DNA of 64,000 bases, taken from the NCBI RefSeq assembly GCF_949987515.2, contig NC_082689.1:70893478-70957477 (forward strand), read 5' to 3'. Numbering within the stretch: position 1 is the stretch's first letter; each line of letters opens with the position of its first letter. The position numbers and the translations under genes are program-made. Positions 36,011-47,961 of this stretch are shown one piece after another. The notes beneath the pieces were generated by a model. It saw only the letters and a list, made by a program, of their open reading frames with translations, did no database searches and was not told where the DNA came from. Source of the DNA: Delphinus delphis. Taxonomy: Eukaryota; Chordata; Mammalia; Artiodactyla; Delphinidae.

Positions 36011-37856
36011 CAATCACTTGACACTAAAGATCGCTACTCTTGTAGTGAGGTCAGTCTAAGCCTGTGATGCTCTGACCTGCTAAAAGCACCTATACTGGAA
36101 AAGGGCCTGTTTCTTAGCTGGGCTCCATGACAGCCCTGGGGCCTTGAGATATGAGAACTTTGGAATTTCCTGGGGCTTAGATGCCTCTAGATCAAACTGT
36201 ATATCTTTTTTTTCCATTTCCTCTCAGTTCCCTTTCTTCCATGGAGCAGTCTCGTAACTGATCTGATTTTCTAGGCCTTGAACTAGATCACATCTTCATG
36301 CAGGTCTAGACAACAGGGACTCCTGGCCTAGGTTGATACTCAGATTCTCTGAGCAGTTTCCTTTAAGGGTTTGAGTTTGCTTTTATTCAAGTTTTATGCA
36401 TCTGATTTTCACTGAACTTTGCAAGCTTTATAATTTAAAAAAATAATGAATTAGGTGGAGATTATAGAAAGATGATTTTTCAAGATAATGCATTAAAAGT
36501 TTCATTTTTATATTTTGTCAATGAATTGGCTTTAAATAGGTTTGAAAATCACCAATAAAGAAACTGAGGTTTATTTAGTAAAAAAGGTAAATTATTGATT
36601 TTTTTACATTTTAATTCAAATGTAGGTTGTGCTGTACATTTTAAAGTAAATATATTTTTGGATTGATTTTGGACCTGCTGCTTTTTTATTCTATTTATCA
36701 AGCAATAAGAACTGTGAAGGCACTAGAATTTGAATACTCTCATTTCAGGAGGTTTTAACCTCTCAGGTATTTTGAGCACAGCAACCAACATCCACAGAGC
36801 AAATGTTTAAATTAGTTTTGACATAAATAAATTTAAGGATCCTGACTACTTCTTTAACAGTTAATACAAAGTGTCAAGAAAAGAAGCACACATTATGAAT
36901 TTTTTCCCTAGTTTTAGACATTTAGTAGAGTTCTTTTTGTTTTGTTTTGTTTTCTCCCCCCTTAACAAAAAGTGGTCAGTAAGGCATTTAAGGCAGGTCA
37001 ACTTGTTTCAAAATATTGTCTTGGGAACTACTTTAGTCTTTATCTTTGTCTTCCTGTTTATTTATAGACTGGAAAAGGAACACAGCCTTTCCTGCTTTTT
37101 CAGTTTCCTCATGATGATATCTCAGTTTGTACTGAATTAATCCAGAGGAAGAAGGCATTCTTTCTACCTCTACAGAAGAAACCACCTCTGTGAAAAGCTG
37201 GGGTTAGGGCTGTCGAAGTCAAGTGGTTTAGCAATTTCTACTAGTTTACTTTATTTAAAAGGTAACACAACTTTCAAAAAATTTCTTAGCCCTAAAATGT
37301 ATTAGAGCTGGTATTATAGAAAGAATATTGAATTGACAGTATTATAAAAAGATATAAAGATAGCAAGCCAGAGTAAAACTAACTTTGTTGGCATTTCATG
37401 GCTGGTTGTGATATCAAATTTTGTTACTTTGGGTATGAAATGAAACTTAATAGAGCCTATGTTCTGATTACCCTATTAAAAAAGTATTTTACATTCATTC
37501 ATCCAGCAGACACTTCCTGCTGAGTGTTAAGAATTCAGAGATAGGTACGACCTCATTATCAGACAGAGGGAGTCTGGGTCCATGAAGGATTGTGTGCCGT
37601 TCACTCACCCACCTTTAAACAATGCCCCCTCCAAAGTAAAACTGGACTGTAATATAAATGAGAAATAAGTTTTCATTGTGTTAAATCCCTAAAATTTGAA
37701 GGTTATTTTTTATAGCAGTTAATCTATACTGATTAATGTACTCTCTGTCTACTGTCAGAATACCTCCCCCTAGTAAGCATTAGTTAGTGAGAAGGGGAGG
37801 AAGAGTGTCCCAAGTGGAGAGTGGCATAGGGCAGAAAGAAAGGTTGGAACTTTCAG
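36011..37856. other. Repeat-poor unassigned block
   Basis: No gene or confident repeat. 'ttcattcatccagcagacac' at about 37492 resembles the start of the unnamed ancient repeat, with little following it. Confidence 0.4.
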
Positions 37857-37867
37857 GAAGCAGTTTG

Positions 37868-38082
37868 GGGCTTCCCTGGTGGCGCAGTGGTTGAGAGTCC
37901 GCCTGCCGATGCAGGGGACACAGGTTCGTGCCCCGGTCCGGGAAGATCACACATGCCGCAGAGCGGCTGGGCCCGTGAGCCATGGCCGCTGAGCCTGCGC
38001 GTCTGGAGCCTGTGCTCCGCAACGGGAGAGGCCACAACAGTGAGAGGCCCGCGTACTGCAAAAAAAAAAAAAAAAAAAAAAA
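37868..38082 (+). mobile_element. CHR-family SINE (short form)
   Basis: A standard short-form copy with an A-run at its 3' end. The near-perfect duplication gaagcagttt / gaaacagttt lies at 37857-37866 and 38083-38092. Confidence 0.95.
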
Positions 38083-38211
38083 GAAACAGTTTCTCACAAT
38101 AGAGATAATTTGTAGTCATAGTCATGCTTAGTGGGTTTTCCAACATACAAGGTCTCCAAAAGTTTGTGATTATAGACCCCTCTATTGATGGTAATGGACA
38201 TTGAAAGAACA

Positions 38212-38330
38212 TGAGCCAAGTGAAGGAACTGGGAGTGTTTAGCCAGGAGGAGAGGGAACTTGAAAGACCATAATTAAAATTTTATGAAGGCAAACTACTT
38301 AGATTTGCCCCGATTTCAAGGTCAGGGAAA
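38212..38330 (+). repeat. CR1/L3-like fragment
   Basis: The text 'gaaggaactgggagtgtttagccaggagga' resembles the L3 phrase 'ctggggatgtttagcctggag'. It is short and diverged, so the call is tentative. Confidence 0.4.
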
Positions 38331-39378
38331 TGTGTGATATAAGGGAGGGAAGAGAGGGAAGACTATACTTGCCCAAGTGTCTCTACCCAGAGCTAACCAT
38401 TTGGCACTTAATACATACTTTTTGTTGGAGCTGATGAATAGGCATTTTGTCCAGTTCACATGGCTAAATGACCTTGCCTTGATATCACTGAATCGTATCT
38501 CCAACAGAATGTCAACCCGCAACAACAAGGCAGTGGGGTGAAGGAAAAGACAGATACTATCTTCCTCTGAGATATTGGGGGAAGAAATTTTCCCTTACCT
38601 CCCTTATTTATCAGAGCCACATAGCTCAGCTGTTCCTCTGAAACTGTCAGGCTTTCTCACATTCCTGCCTCTGAGCTGATGGATGGGGACTGATGGATCT
38701 TGCTTCCCAAATGTGCATTGTAGCAACACACAACTTTATTTAAAATACCATTAAGATGCAAACATATTATAGCTACTCTGAAGGCCTTCTCTTACAACAT
38801 GAATTATTCAAGCAGCTTCTTAATAATTGCATTGATTTCCACAGTTAAAAACAGATCAGATTATGGAATCTGTTCAATACCACTTAAATGTTTATAGATG
38901 TTAGAGCTGACAAAGACCTTTTAGACACTGATAATTCCTTTCACTGGATCGGAATGCTAGAGATTTTGCTCTGTGATTATTTTTAATAAATCAGAAGCAC
39001 TGTAACAGCAGCCATTAAGGTCTTCATTCTTATTCCATTTTATTCCCAGAGTCATTGCCTGAAAATCTAGTTATGCTAAAAATCTGAGCCAAAACTTTTA
39101 CATTTATATTGATCAGAAGCTTTTATGTTTCTTTTGCAAAGATCAATATAGTAAACATGCCTTAACCTGCCTGTATCGATGCACGTATTTTAAAAATCTA
39201 TGAATATTTATTGTGATAAAATCCAATGATTGCAGCTTCTCAGATGCTTTTAGTACCCTATGAAAGAGGGGCAAGTTAACTAGTATGAAAAGAAATTATA
39301 GGTGAAGCAAAAATTAGATCTTATGTTCTTTTTGATTTTCCCCTTATTTGGAAGTTTCTGGGAAGATGATTTCTGTAG
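38331..39378. other. Repeat-poor unassigned block
   Basis: No gene or named repeat. Bases 38930-39250 show no repeat signature at all. Confidence 0.4.
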
Positions 39379-39525
39379 TGTTTTAGTCTGTGCGGACTGC
39401 CACAACAAGGTACCATAGACTGCGTGGCTTAAAAACCAGAAATTAATTTTCTCACAGTTCTTGGAGGCTGCAAGTCAGAGGTCAGGGTGCTAGCATGGTT
39501 GGGTTCTGGCGAGAGCTCTTCTCTT
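39379..39525 (-). mobile_element. MLT1-type LTR (ERVL-MaLR), part 1, antisense
   Basis: On the minus strand this is the 3' end of a solitary MLT1-like LTR: antisense text 'ttttagtctgtgcggactgcc', 'aaggtaccatagactgcg', 'ctcacagttcttggaggct'. No retroviral coding sequence remains. It is split by an L1 and resumes at 40086. Confidence 0.85.
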
Positions 39526-40085
39526 TTCCTTTTTAAAATTTATTTTATTGAAGTACAGTTGATTTACAATGTTGTGTTAGTTTGTGGTCTACAGCAAAGT
39601 GATTCAGTTTCATATATATATATATTCTTTTTCATATTATTTTCCATTGTGGTTTATTACAGGATATTGAATATAGTTCCCTGTGCTATACAGTAGGACC
39701 TTGTTGTTTATCCATTCTATATATACTAGTTTGCATCTGCTAATCCCAAACTCCCAATCCATTCCTCCCCCACCCCCTCCCCCTTGGTAACCACAAATCT
39801 GTTTTCTATGGCTGTGAGTCTGTTTCTGTTTCATAGATAAGTTCATTTGTGTCATATTTTTAGGTTATACATATAAGTGATATCATATGGTATTTGTCTT
39901 TCTCTTTCTGACTTACTTTGCTTAGTATGATAATCTCTAGGTCCATCCATGTTGCTGCAAATGACATTATTTCATTCTTTTTTATGGCTGAGTAATAGTC
40001 CATTGTGTACATGTACCACATATTTATCCATTCATCTGTCAATGGACATTTAGGTTGTTTCTATGTCTTGGCTATTGTGAATAGT
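39526..40085 (-). mobile_element. LINE-1 3' end inserted in MLT1, antisense
   Basis: A 5'-truncated L1. The terminal ORF2 codons lie at 40042-39860 (with ATWMDLEIIILSKVSQ and EKDKYHMISL wording), followed by the 3'UTR to 39526. The target duplication agagctcttctctt / agagttcttttctt is at 39512-39525 and 40086-40099, confirming insertion into the LTR. Only the last part of ORF2 is present. Confidence 0.92.
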
Positions 40086-40322
40086 AGAGTTCTTTTCTTG
40101 ATGTGCAGATGACTGCCTTCTTGCTATGAGCTCTCATGGTCAATCCTTGGTGCTCACAAGGCATGGAGAATAAAGCCACCAATCCTATCGGATTAGGATC
40201 CCACCTTTATAACCTCATTTAACCTTAATTTCTCCCTAAAAGCCCTATCACTGAATACAATCACGTTGGAAGTTAGGGCTTCAATATAAGAATTTTGGGG
40301 GGACAAAATTCATTCCACAGCA
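40086..40322 (-). mobile_element. MLT1-type LTR, part 2, antisense
   Basis: The LTR resumes with 'gatgactgccttcttgctat', 'tataacctcatttaacctta' and ends 'ttttggggggacaaaattca' ... 'cca cagca', the antisense of the MLT1 5' end. Together with part 1 it is a near-complete solitary LTR with TG...CA termini. The 5-bp flanks (tgtag, catag) agree at three of five positions, as expected of an old duplication. Confidence 0.85.
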
Positions 40323-40535
40323 CATAGGCAGTGGACCCTGGAGTCAGATTGCTTGTGTTTAAATGTGACCTGGAGCAAGTTACTTAACCCTCTCTGTTTC
40401 TCAGTTTTGTATAAACTGAGGATAAAGAGTGATGATTTCATAGCTTTATCATGTTGAATAAATGAGTTAAAACATGAAAAGTACTTAGTGCGTGGCATAT
40501 ACTAAACATTCAATAAATGTTAGCTATTATTATTG
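40323..40535 (+). repeat. MIR SINE, sense, nearly complete
   Basis: The order 'gtggaccctggagtcagatt', 'gagcaagttacttaaccctc', 'tctgtttctcagttttgtat', 'aaatgagttaaaacatgaaa', 'ttcaataaatgttagctatt' covers MIR from head to tail. It directly abuts the MLT1 LTR. Confidence 0.88.
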
Positions 40536-40961
40536 AATATCTAACTAGGTATTTATGTCTCAGCTAATAAGACTTTTGTGATTTTATATATGTATTATCC
40601 AAGTATTCATGTTTACATATCAAATGATTACTAGCACTGGAAAGTCAAAGCATGCCTTGAAAATTTTCCCTCTGAAATTTGATAGATACTTAACTATAAG
40701 AGAATAAAGTATGTTTTATTTTATAAAATTCTTATAAAGAAGTTGTTCCTATCAGTGTTGATCTCGTCACTCCCTTTCTCCCTGTCTTATCCTGTCTCCC
40801 AGCGCTGGAGAATGTCTGCTCTGCAAACAGACTCAGGACCTTCTCTGTCTATAACCTAAAGATTTCAAGATGACACTGTAAAAACAAATAGCAAGGGTGG
40901 AGTAACTTTCCTAGTGACTGAAAAAGGAATTCTCTACTTTTCCTATTTTTCCACTTAAATC

Positions 40962-40998
<37 letters not shown>

Positions 40999-42049
40999 CT
41001 CACTCACTTTCGTACACGTACAATAAAAAACAGAACACATGGTTGTATACCTTATTGCTGTGGAAATCAAGAAACTTCATCCATAACAAGAAATTCGATT
41101 ATCTTTGGACTACCCTAAAGGGAATTTGGGGTAAAAGCATCCCCATTTAGTTATTGTCTTGAAAAGCTAAACAGAAAACAGTTGACAACTTACCAGTAGC
41201 TCTATAGGTAATATACGGTTGCCTAATTCATTGGCTAATATTCCATTTCCTGTGTTAGACTGAACACTGACTGGAATTTGAATTGAGTTAAAAGGGTAGA
41301 GAAAGTGCACTTAACTGATTCTCAAATAATAAATTATTTTTTAAGATTTGTAACACATGCCATCAGACAGTCTCCAATCCTTCATGGCTCTTTCTGAGTC
41401 TAGAGAAGGAGCTATGTTTTCTGTCAGCATCAGTCATTTCTATTTGGCAGGTAGGCTTAAAAACAAAAAGGAAGGAGAAAAAGCATGAAAGACAGTGCCC
41501 ATGAGTTCTCTTTGCCCCCTTCCTAGCAAGCAGTTCTCTTTTCCTGCCTTCTGAGTCCATGTTGCAGGCGTTGGACCTAGAGCTTCCCTCCCTCTCCCAT
41601 TTTGAGTCCATGAACAAGTCATGGATATATTACACTTATAAACGTTTCGTTCTAGACAGTTGTACTTACGAGTCAAATTACAAGACTTTCACTAAAATTG
41701 GAAACCTAAGAGTCTTTTTATATCTGAGCTCCTGCTTTAAAAAAAATTAAAGTGAAATATTTATGTAGTGCAATCTCTAGCTGCTGTAGGATGTACAGTT
41801 TAAGTGATCTATCTTTGTAATACTTTTCAGTGTTAGGATGGCCAGTTCTACTAGAATATTGAATGCAGTAGAAAATAAAATCAGCGTTGTATGGGCATGT
41901 ACCACTTATATGCAAATGAAGGCATTTATAAATTATTTTTCATATGTACTGGGATGCAACTGTTTCGCAAACTATGGTCAAATATAGTGTCAAGAAACAG
42001 TCCTTTTGGGGGAAGAAAGTGAACTTTCACAGCTATCTCTGTACTACGG
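40536..42049. other. Unassigned sequence
   Basis: Apart from the CA microsatellite at 40966, no gene or repeat was recognised. Minus-strand frames of 78-84 codons at 41363-41676 have no motif. Confidence 0.4.
40966..40995. repeat. (AC)n microsatellite
   Basis: Fifteen AC units without interruption. Confidence 0.97.
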
Positions 42050-42627
42050 AATTAATTTGAACTGAACCGTAGACCCAAATATAAACTCAGAACCATAAAT
42101 CTTCTAGAAGACATGGGAGGATGTCTTTGTGACCTCAGAGTATGCAAAGGTTTCTTGGATACCGCACATCATAAACTTTAAAAATTGATTAATTGGATAT
42201 CATCAAAATTAAACATTTTTGTTTACCAAACTATACCTTTGAGAAAATGAATAGACAAGTACCACCTGGGAGAATATTTGCAACACATATATCTGACAAA
42301 GGACTTAAAAATACAAAACACATAGAGAATTTGTACAAATCTATAAGAAAAAGACAACCCAATTAAAGACTCGAACAGGTATTGCACAAATTAAGATACA
42401 TGAATGGCCAGTAAACTCAAAAAAGATGATCAGGATTGTCAGATGTCCGGGAAATACAAATTATAGCCACAATGAGATGCTATTTCACATCCACTGGAAT
42501 AGCTGAAGTATAAAAGACTGCCAGTGCCAAATGTGGGGAAGGATATGGAGTACCTGGAATTCTCAGTCAATGGTGGGAGTATAAAAAGGTCTAACCACAT
42601 TGGAGAAATGTTGGACAGTTTCTTACT
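42050..42627 (+). mobile_element. Old L1 (L1M type) 3' part, sense, part 1
   Basis: L1 ORF2 3' wording in plus orientation: 'gaacataaatcttctagaag', 'gacaaaggacttaaaaatac', 'aatgagatgctatttcacat', 'gaatggccagtaaactc'. It is broken by stops and continues after the CHR SINE. Confidence 0.85.
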
Positions 42628-42840
42628 TTTTTTTTTTTTTTTTTTTTTGCGGTACGTGGGCCTCTCACTGCTGTGGCCTCTCCCGCTGCGGAGCACAGGC
42701 TCCGGATACGCAGGCTCAGCGGCCATGGCTCACGGGCCCAGCCGCTCCGCGGCATGTGGAATCTTCCCGGACCGGGGCACGAACTCGTGTCCCCTGCGTC
42801 GCCAGGCGGACTCTCAACCACTGCGCCACCAGGGAAGCCC
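42628..42840 (-). mobile_element. CHR-family SINE (short form) inserted in L1M, antisense
   Basis: The T-run begins at 42628 and the body ends 'accagggaagccc'. The perfect 12-bp duplication cagtttcttact lies at 42616-42627 and 42841-42852. Confidence 0.96.
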
Positions 42841-43386
42841 CAGTTTCTTACTACTTTAAACAGACATTATATGACCTAGCAGTTCCACTCCTAGGTATTT
42901 ACCAATGAGAAATAATAATATATGCCTACAGAAAGAATTGCATAAAAATCTTTGTAGCAGGCTGATTCATAAAGCCAAATGCTAGAAACAATCCAAATGT
43001 CCGTGGAAAATGGATAAACAAATTCGTTTATAATGGAATACTACTCATCAACAAAAAACACTACTGATTTAAGCAACAATACTGGTGAATCTCAAAAACA
43101 TGCTGAATGAAAGAAGCCTGTTGCAAAAAAAAAAAACCCTTCTTCTATAATTTCATTTACATGAAATCCAAATACAGGCAAATCTAACCTATGGTGATAG
43201 ACTTCAGATAGTGGATGGAGAGGGAGGTTGACAGGAAAGGGGCATGATGGAACTCCTGAGAGATGGAAATGACCTATGTCTTGTTTTGAATGGTGGTTAC
43301 GCAACTGTATACAGTTGTCAGAACTCATGCACTAAACATTTAAGATCTGTGTATTATATCTCAATTTTGTTTAAAAAAAAAAAAAG
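42841..43386 (+). mobile_element. Old L1 (L1M type) 3' part, sense, part 2 with poly(A)
   Basis: It continues with 'tgacctagcagttccactcc', 'acaatccaaatgtccgtgga', 'atggaatactactcatcaac', and then the 3'UTR to an A-run at 43372-43386. It is collinear with 42050-42627. Confidence 0.88.
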
Positions 43387-43679
43387 AAGAATCTGTCTTC
43401 CTCTGTCAAAACTTTTGCAGACAGACGAATAATCCAAGATGGGAGCCTAGAGAATGTGAGAAAAGTTATATGTGAGATTTCTTGGAAGAAGAAGAAGCAA
43501 TTGGCTGCCTCCAATGTGTACAAATATGTCTGTGCTACCAGAATCCCTCAAAAGAATGTTAGAAAGGAGGACCTGGAGTCAACAACCTACTGAGGAAATG
43601 GAAAGCACAGCTTTCGGGTGCGAGCAGATGCTAGAGACATCACTGAAAAGGCCATTTTAGAGTGAACAGATTTTGGTGA

Positions 43680-43707
43680 GGGGGGGGAGTGGGGAAAGGG
43701 GGGGTTG
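43680..43707 (+). repeat. G-rich tract, possible G-quadruplex
   Basis: Three long G runs (about 8, 4 and 7 bases) are separated by short a/t linkers. The longest can supply two tetrad columns, so the minimum G-quadruplex pattern is met. Confidence 0.6.
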
Positions 43708-43911
43708 CCAGCAGTAAAGATGGCGACTTTCGTGCTTCACCTAGAGGGGAAGGTGGTACATGGGGATCCTTCCAAGGATACTTCAGGTGTTCCTCGGCTT
43801 GGGAGTTGACTGACCGAAAGACCAGTTAGTCAGTCTACCTTGAAGGTGGAGCTGAGGCATCCATCCTAAAGCCAGGGAAGCCGGATTGGTTTTAGGTGTC
43901 AGAACAGTCCC

Positions 43912-44227
43912 TTAGACGTGGTTTCTTAAGGCCAGGAATGTTGGGTTCCATCCCAGGGAGGAGACCAGATCCATCTGGTCAACCTTCCTGACGGAGAAGG
44001 TGAATCCATTTATGTTCCCAATTACCAGAGAGCATTGATCCTCCAAAGATTGCCTTTCGTCTGCATAAACAATGGGCTTTATATAACTTGATTCCCCTGT
44101 GGAATCCCTTAAAATGATCTCAAAGAGTATTCTTGACTTCTGAATGCTTTGACTGCTGCTGAAAAGCAAAAAGGACTTGATGGGGGATTCAGAGAGGGCA
44201 TCAACATCAAAGAAACTTCTTCTTTTC
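43912..44227 (-). CDS. Candidate terminal exon or chance frame (unrecognised)
   Basis: A minus-strand frame of 128 codons spans 44298-43912. Inside it, at 44228, is a good acceptor (pyrimidine-rich tract, then ccactgcag). From there one base plus 104 codons run to a TAA at 43914-43912. The peptide starts KRRSFFDVDALSESP and ends LGWNPTFLALRNHV. Its composition is mixed and globular-looking, with no low complexity and no motif I can name. The incoming phase matches the outgoing phase of the candidate exon at 57389-57509. No clear polyadenylation signal was seen downstream. Frames of this length also arise by chance in a window of this size, so confidence is low. Confidence 0.25.
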
Positions 44228-45316
44228 CTGCAGTGGTAGGAACAGCAGGAACCTAAGGCATTTCTTATCTCTTGTCCAGGTCCTGTCAAAAATCTCATCT
44301 GATCACAGTAGTAAAAGTGGTATGAACAGGGTGATTCTCCTGCGTTTTTGGAGTCAGGCTCTTGAAAACTGTTTTAGAGAAGTTTATCCTTAATCCGTTA
44401 AATAGAGAAGTATGTCATATTGCTATAATTGGAAGTTTGTTTTAGAAAAACTGGGAAGTATGACTTGAGTCCCTTAATAATCAGTGCCTCTGATTTTTCC
44501 TGAATGACAGAAATGTATATTGCATGTGATACAGACTGTTCCTTTGTACCCATAGCCCTCACAGTTTGAATACTTCTCATGTTGTGTGTTCTAAAGATGC
44601 AAAAATGTTGTGAGATGATGTCCATCAAATACTTGGGAGATTGACTCAGAAGGAAGCATCATATTCATGAACTGCCTTCATATGGTTATAGGCATTTCAA
44701 GATTCGTTTTGTCAGCCACAAAATTGGTCATATTTCAGCATCTGTAACTCCTGCACTTACTGATAGAAAGATGAAGATTCTGTGCAGTGAGTACTGGATT
44801 GGAGTGTTGGCATTTCTGACAGAACTGACAGTTTTTCACATTGACTGAGACATTAGGTAGACTTTGCTTTCTGGATCATATTTCACTTTATTATGGATTA
44901 TAATCCATTCTTGCTAATTGTGCTAAACTGGGAGCAACTGCAAGAGAAATGAGAATAGTCCATGCTTTGCACCCGTCCCTCCCCCAGAGGACTTTTAGAA
45001 GGGCTCAGGTGGGAGCCACAAACTAGACAAAAAACTAAGGGGGTGGCAGTGGTAGAGCTGAATCAGGTGTCACTAAGGGTAACCATGAAGGTCTGGGATG
45101 ATGGCCTTTAGGATAGTAGTTGCCAGTGTGCTGTTCTATTTTTGTGTAATTTCTTTTCCCCCTTAACATCACTCAGGGTTCAGTCTCAGTGGATTGGGAA
45201 TGCTAAAGCAGGTTTTCCCTTGGAGAGTGTCCCCTTTAACATTTTAGACTCCTCCAGCTATTCAGGTTTTTTTTTCATGTCACTCATATTTATTTTGTCT
45301 ATTAAAAATATTTTCC

Positions 45317-45508
45317 GGGCTTCCCTGGTGGTGCAGTGGTTGAGAGTCCGCCTGCCGATGCAGGGAACACAGATTCGTGCCCCGGTCCGGGAGGATCCCA
45401 CATGCCGCGGAGCGGCTGGGCCCGTGAGCCATGGCCGCTGAGCCTGCGCGTCCGCAGCCTGTGCTCCGCAACGGGAGGGGCCACAACAGTGAGAGGCCCG
45501 GGTACCGC

Positions 45509-45535
<27 letters not shown>
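45317..45535 (+). mobile_element. CHR-family SINE (short form)
   Basis: A standard short-form copy with the longest A-run of the set (45509-45535). The flanks aaaaatattttcc / aaaaattttccc form an imperfect target duplication. Confidence 0.94.
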
Positions 45536-45539
<4 letters not shown>

Positions 45540-46144
45540 CCCAGCATCATTTCATTCCAGGGAAACGAAGCAGTCTCCTCCACAATCGAACAAGATTAAT
45601 GTGCAAACTTAGCACTTATCTACTTATGCTTTGCAATGATTTAAAGTTCTTATCCTATCGTTGAATTAAATATTCATGGTAAAAAAGAAAAGACAAGAAA
45701 TAGAGTGGCGGCAGGGGTGAAATTCTAGGATGTACTTCAGAGACAGACAGCTGGCTGCTTGATTTCAGTTAATCTGGCTATTTTTCTTCATTACCCTTCA
45801 AAGTTCAGTTGAAAGGCCTTAGCTGAGGATTCTTTTGCTAAACACATTCTCTCAGATCAGTGTAAAAATGTATGCTATAGTTTTCCAGGAACCCAATACT
45901 CTGTTAGCTCCCATTTTATTTTACCTTCTTTTTGTTTGTGGTGGTAATAAGTATGAGACCAATGTAGCAGGAAACCATGGGGATAAGCTTTCTCTTTGGG
46001 TGAGCCTTTTCTATGGTAGTAATACCCTCAGAGATGCTCACATTCAGTCACGTTTGAGCTTGGGTGAAAATGGTCAACTCTACTTCCGAGTTATTCCCTT
46101 TATTCAGAATAAAAAGTAGAGGAAGCAAGTTTGGCAAGGAAGTA
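45536..46144. other. Unassigned sequence
   Basis: A 94-codon plus-strand frame (45835-46119) has no motif. No repeat recognised. Confidence 0.4.
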
Positions 46145-46636
46145 TGGAAGAGATAACTTAATAACTCAGCCCAAAACTGCATAGCTTAAAACAACAGTAA
46201 CTTATTTTTTCTCATGATTGTGTGGCACAGGAATTTGGACAGGGTTGGCAGCTCTACGTGCTGTCAGCTGAGGTAGGGCACTGGGCTGTATGCAGCTGGT
46301 GGCTGCGATGGGCTGGAAGGTTGTGAAGTTTCACTTTTAAGAGCCAGCGCCTCTTGCTTTGCTCTTATTCTTTCTTCTCCACCTGGGTAGCTTGGCCTTT
46401 CTCACAGGACATAGTCTCAAGGTAGTTGGACTTCGCTCACATGGAGGCTCGCTTCCAAGAGGCAAGGTGGAAGCTGCCAGGAACAGCATCACTTCCACCA
46501 TGTTTTGTTGGTCAAGTTACATGTCAGCCCAGATCCTAGATGAAGCGAGACAAACTGCACCTCTTGATGGGTGGAGTGGCACTTGAGTACAGGAAAGCGA
46601 GGAACTGATGGTGGCTGTTTGGAGATTATCTGTACA
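46145..46636 (-). mobile_element. MLT1-like LTR (ERVL-MaLR), antisense
   Basis: The antisense order 'gcatagcttaaaacaacag', 'tttctcatgattgtgtggc', 'ggaagctgccaggaacagc', 'atcacttccaccatgttttg', 'ctcttgatgggtgg' and the final 'gattatctgtaca' matches the MLT1 LTR. It is close to full length but more diverged than the copy at 55.5 kb. A clear 5-bp duplication is not seen. Confidence 0.7.
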
Positions 46637-47284
46637 GTTATTTACCTATGTAACTTAAAGAGAAGGAACAATGTTAGAAAAATTGCTAATTTTATTTGTT
46701 CCAGTAAGGTGGACTGCTACGATGAAGATTATGAAAGCTTTCTTGACGGATTGTTTCATAGAGATGACTTTATAAATCCAATAATGTTGATCAAAACTCC
46801 TCCCCCACCCCTGCATCCCCCTTAATTTGTCAGTGCTCATTAAGTAATAACTTGACTGTGTGATGGAACGTTTATTTACACACTGTAACTAAAACCTTGG
46901 GATGCTGTAATGAATGAATTCTTGATTCTCAGGAAATTTGGACAAAGAAGTTCAACTTAGTCTAGATCTGAAAATAATTCCAGATTTCCCATTATTGTAC
47001 TCCAATGGACCTTAACTCTTCTTGGTTTTCCTCCTACTTCTGGAGGAGTAGCGTATGTCCATTTGTTCACAGCCAGAGATGATCTTGAAAGTAAGTGCCT
47101 TTTTTAGAAGAAAAACTAAGGCTACAATTCTAATATTAAAATCCTCCCAAATATTAAGATTAGTCTACAGCTTGGTGAATGTTAAAATCTGTTCCCGTTG
47201 CACTCCAATTATTAGACAGTAAAATGTATTGCATGATTATTGTGTACTAAATATTCTGAAGAAAGGGTCATAGAATAGGCGTAA
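46637..47284. other. Unassigned sequence
   Basis: No gene or recognisable repeat. A short coding-like stretch at 46700-46800 (84-codon frame) has no motif. Confidence 0.4.
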
Positions 47285-47340
47285 GAAGATTGATGTTCTC
47301 GTCACCTTTGGCAAGTCACTCAACCTGGAGCCTTTTTCTT
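47285..47340 (+). repeat. MIR SINE part 1 (split by L1)
   Basis: The text 'cacctttggcaagtcactcaacctgg' is the MIR middle. The copy is interrupted by an L1 at 47341. Confidence 0.7.
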
Positions 47341-47961
47341 TTAATCCCAGTTCTTTCTTTTATTTTTTATGATTTAAAAAAATTGAAGTATAGTTAATCT
47401 ACAATATTGTGTTAGTTTCAGGTGTATATTATTTTTCAGATTCTTTTCCATTATAGGTTATTATGGTATACTGAATATAGTTCCCTGTGCTATATAGGAG
47501 GACCTTGTTGTTCATCTATTTCATATATAGTAGTGTGTATATGTTAATCCCAAACTCCTAATTTATCTCTCCCCCCCACCATCCCCACTCTCCCCTTTGG
47601 TAACCATAAGTTTGTTTTCTATTTCTGTGAACCTATTTCTGTTCTGTAAATAAGTTGACTTATATCATTTTTTAAGGTCCACATATAAGTGATGTCATAT
47701 GATATTTGTCTTCCTCTGTCTGACTTATTTCACTTAATATGATAATCTCTAGGTCCACCCATGTTGCTGCAAATGGCATTATTGCATTCTTTTTTAATGG
47801 CTGAGTAATATTCCATTGTGTATATATACCACATCTTCTTTATCCATTCACTTTTTGATGGACATTTAGGTTGCTTCCATGTCTTGGCTATTGTAAATAG
47901 TGCTGCAGTGAACATTGGGGTGCATGTATCTTTTAGAATTAGAGTTTTCTCCAGATATGTA
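47341..47961 (-). mobile_element. LINE-1 3' end inserted in MIR, antisense
   Basis: A 5'-truncated L1 with terminal ORF2 codons on the minus strand (47915-47730, TAALFTIAKTWKQPKCP and YTMEYYSAIKK) and a 3'UTR to 47341. The target duplication agcctttttctt / aggctttttctt lies at 47329-47340 and 47962-47973. A frameshift ends the recognisable ORF2 early. Confidence 0.92.

Larger units (their letters stand above)
43387..45316. other. Unassigned block containing a candidate exon
   Basis: About 1.9 kb with no repeat that I recognise. It holds a G-rich tract (43680-43707), a 128-codon minus-strand frame (44298-43912) and a second minus-strand frame of about 80 codons ending at 44398. A run of short plus-strand coding-like triplets at 43472-43660 has no motif. 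Confidence 0.4.
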
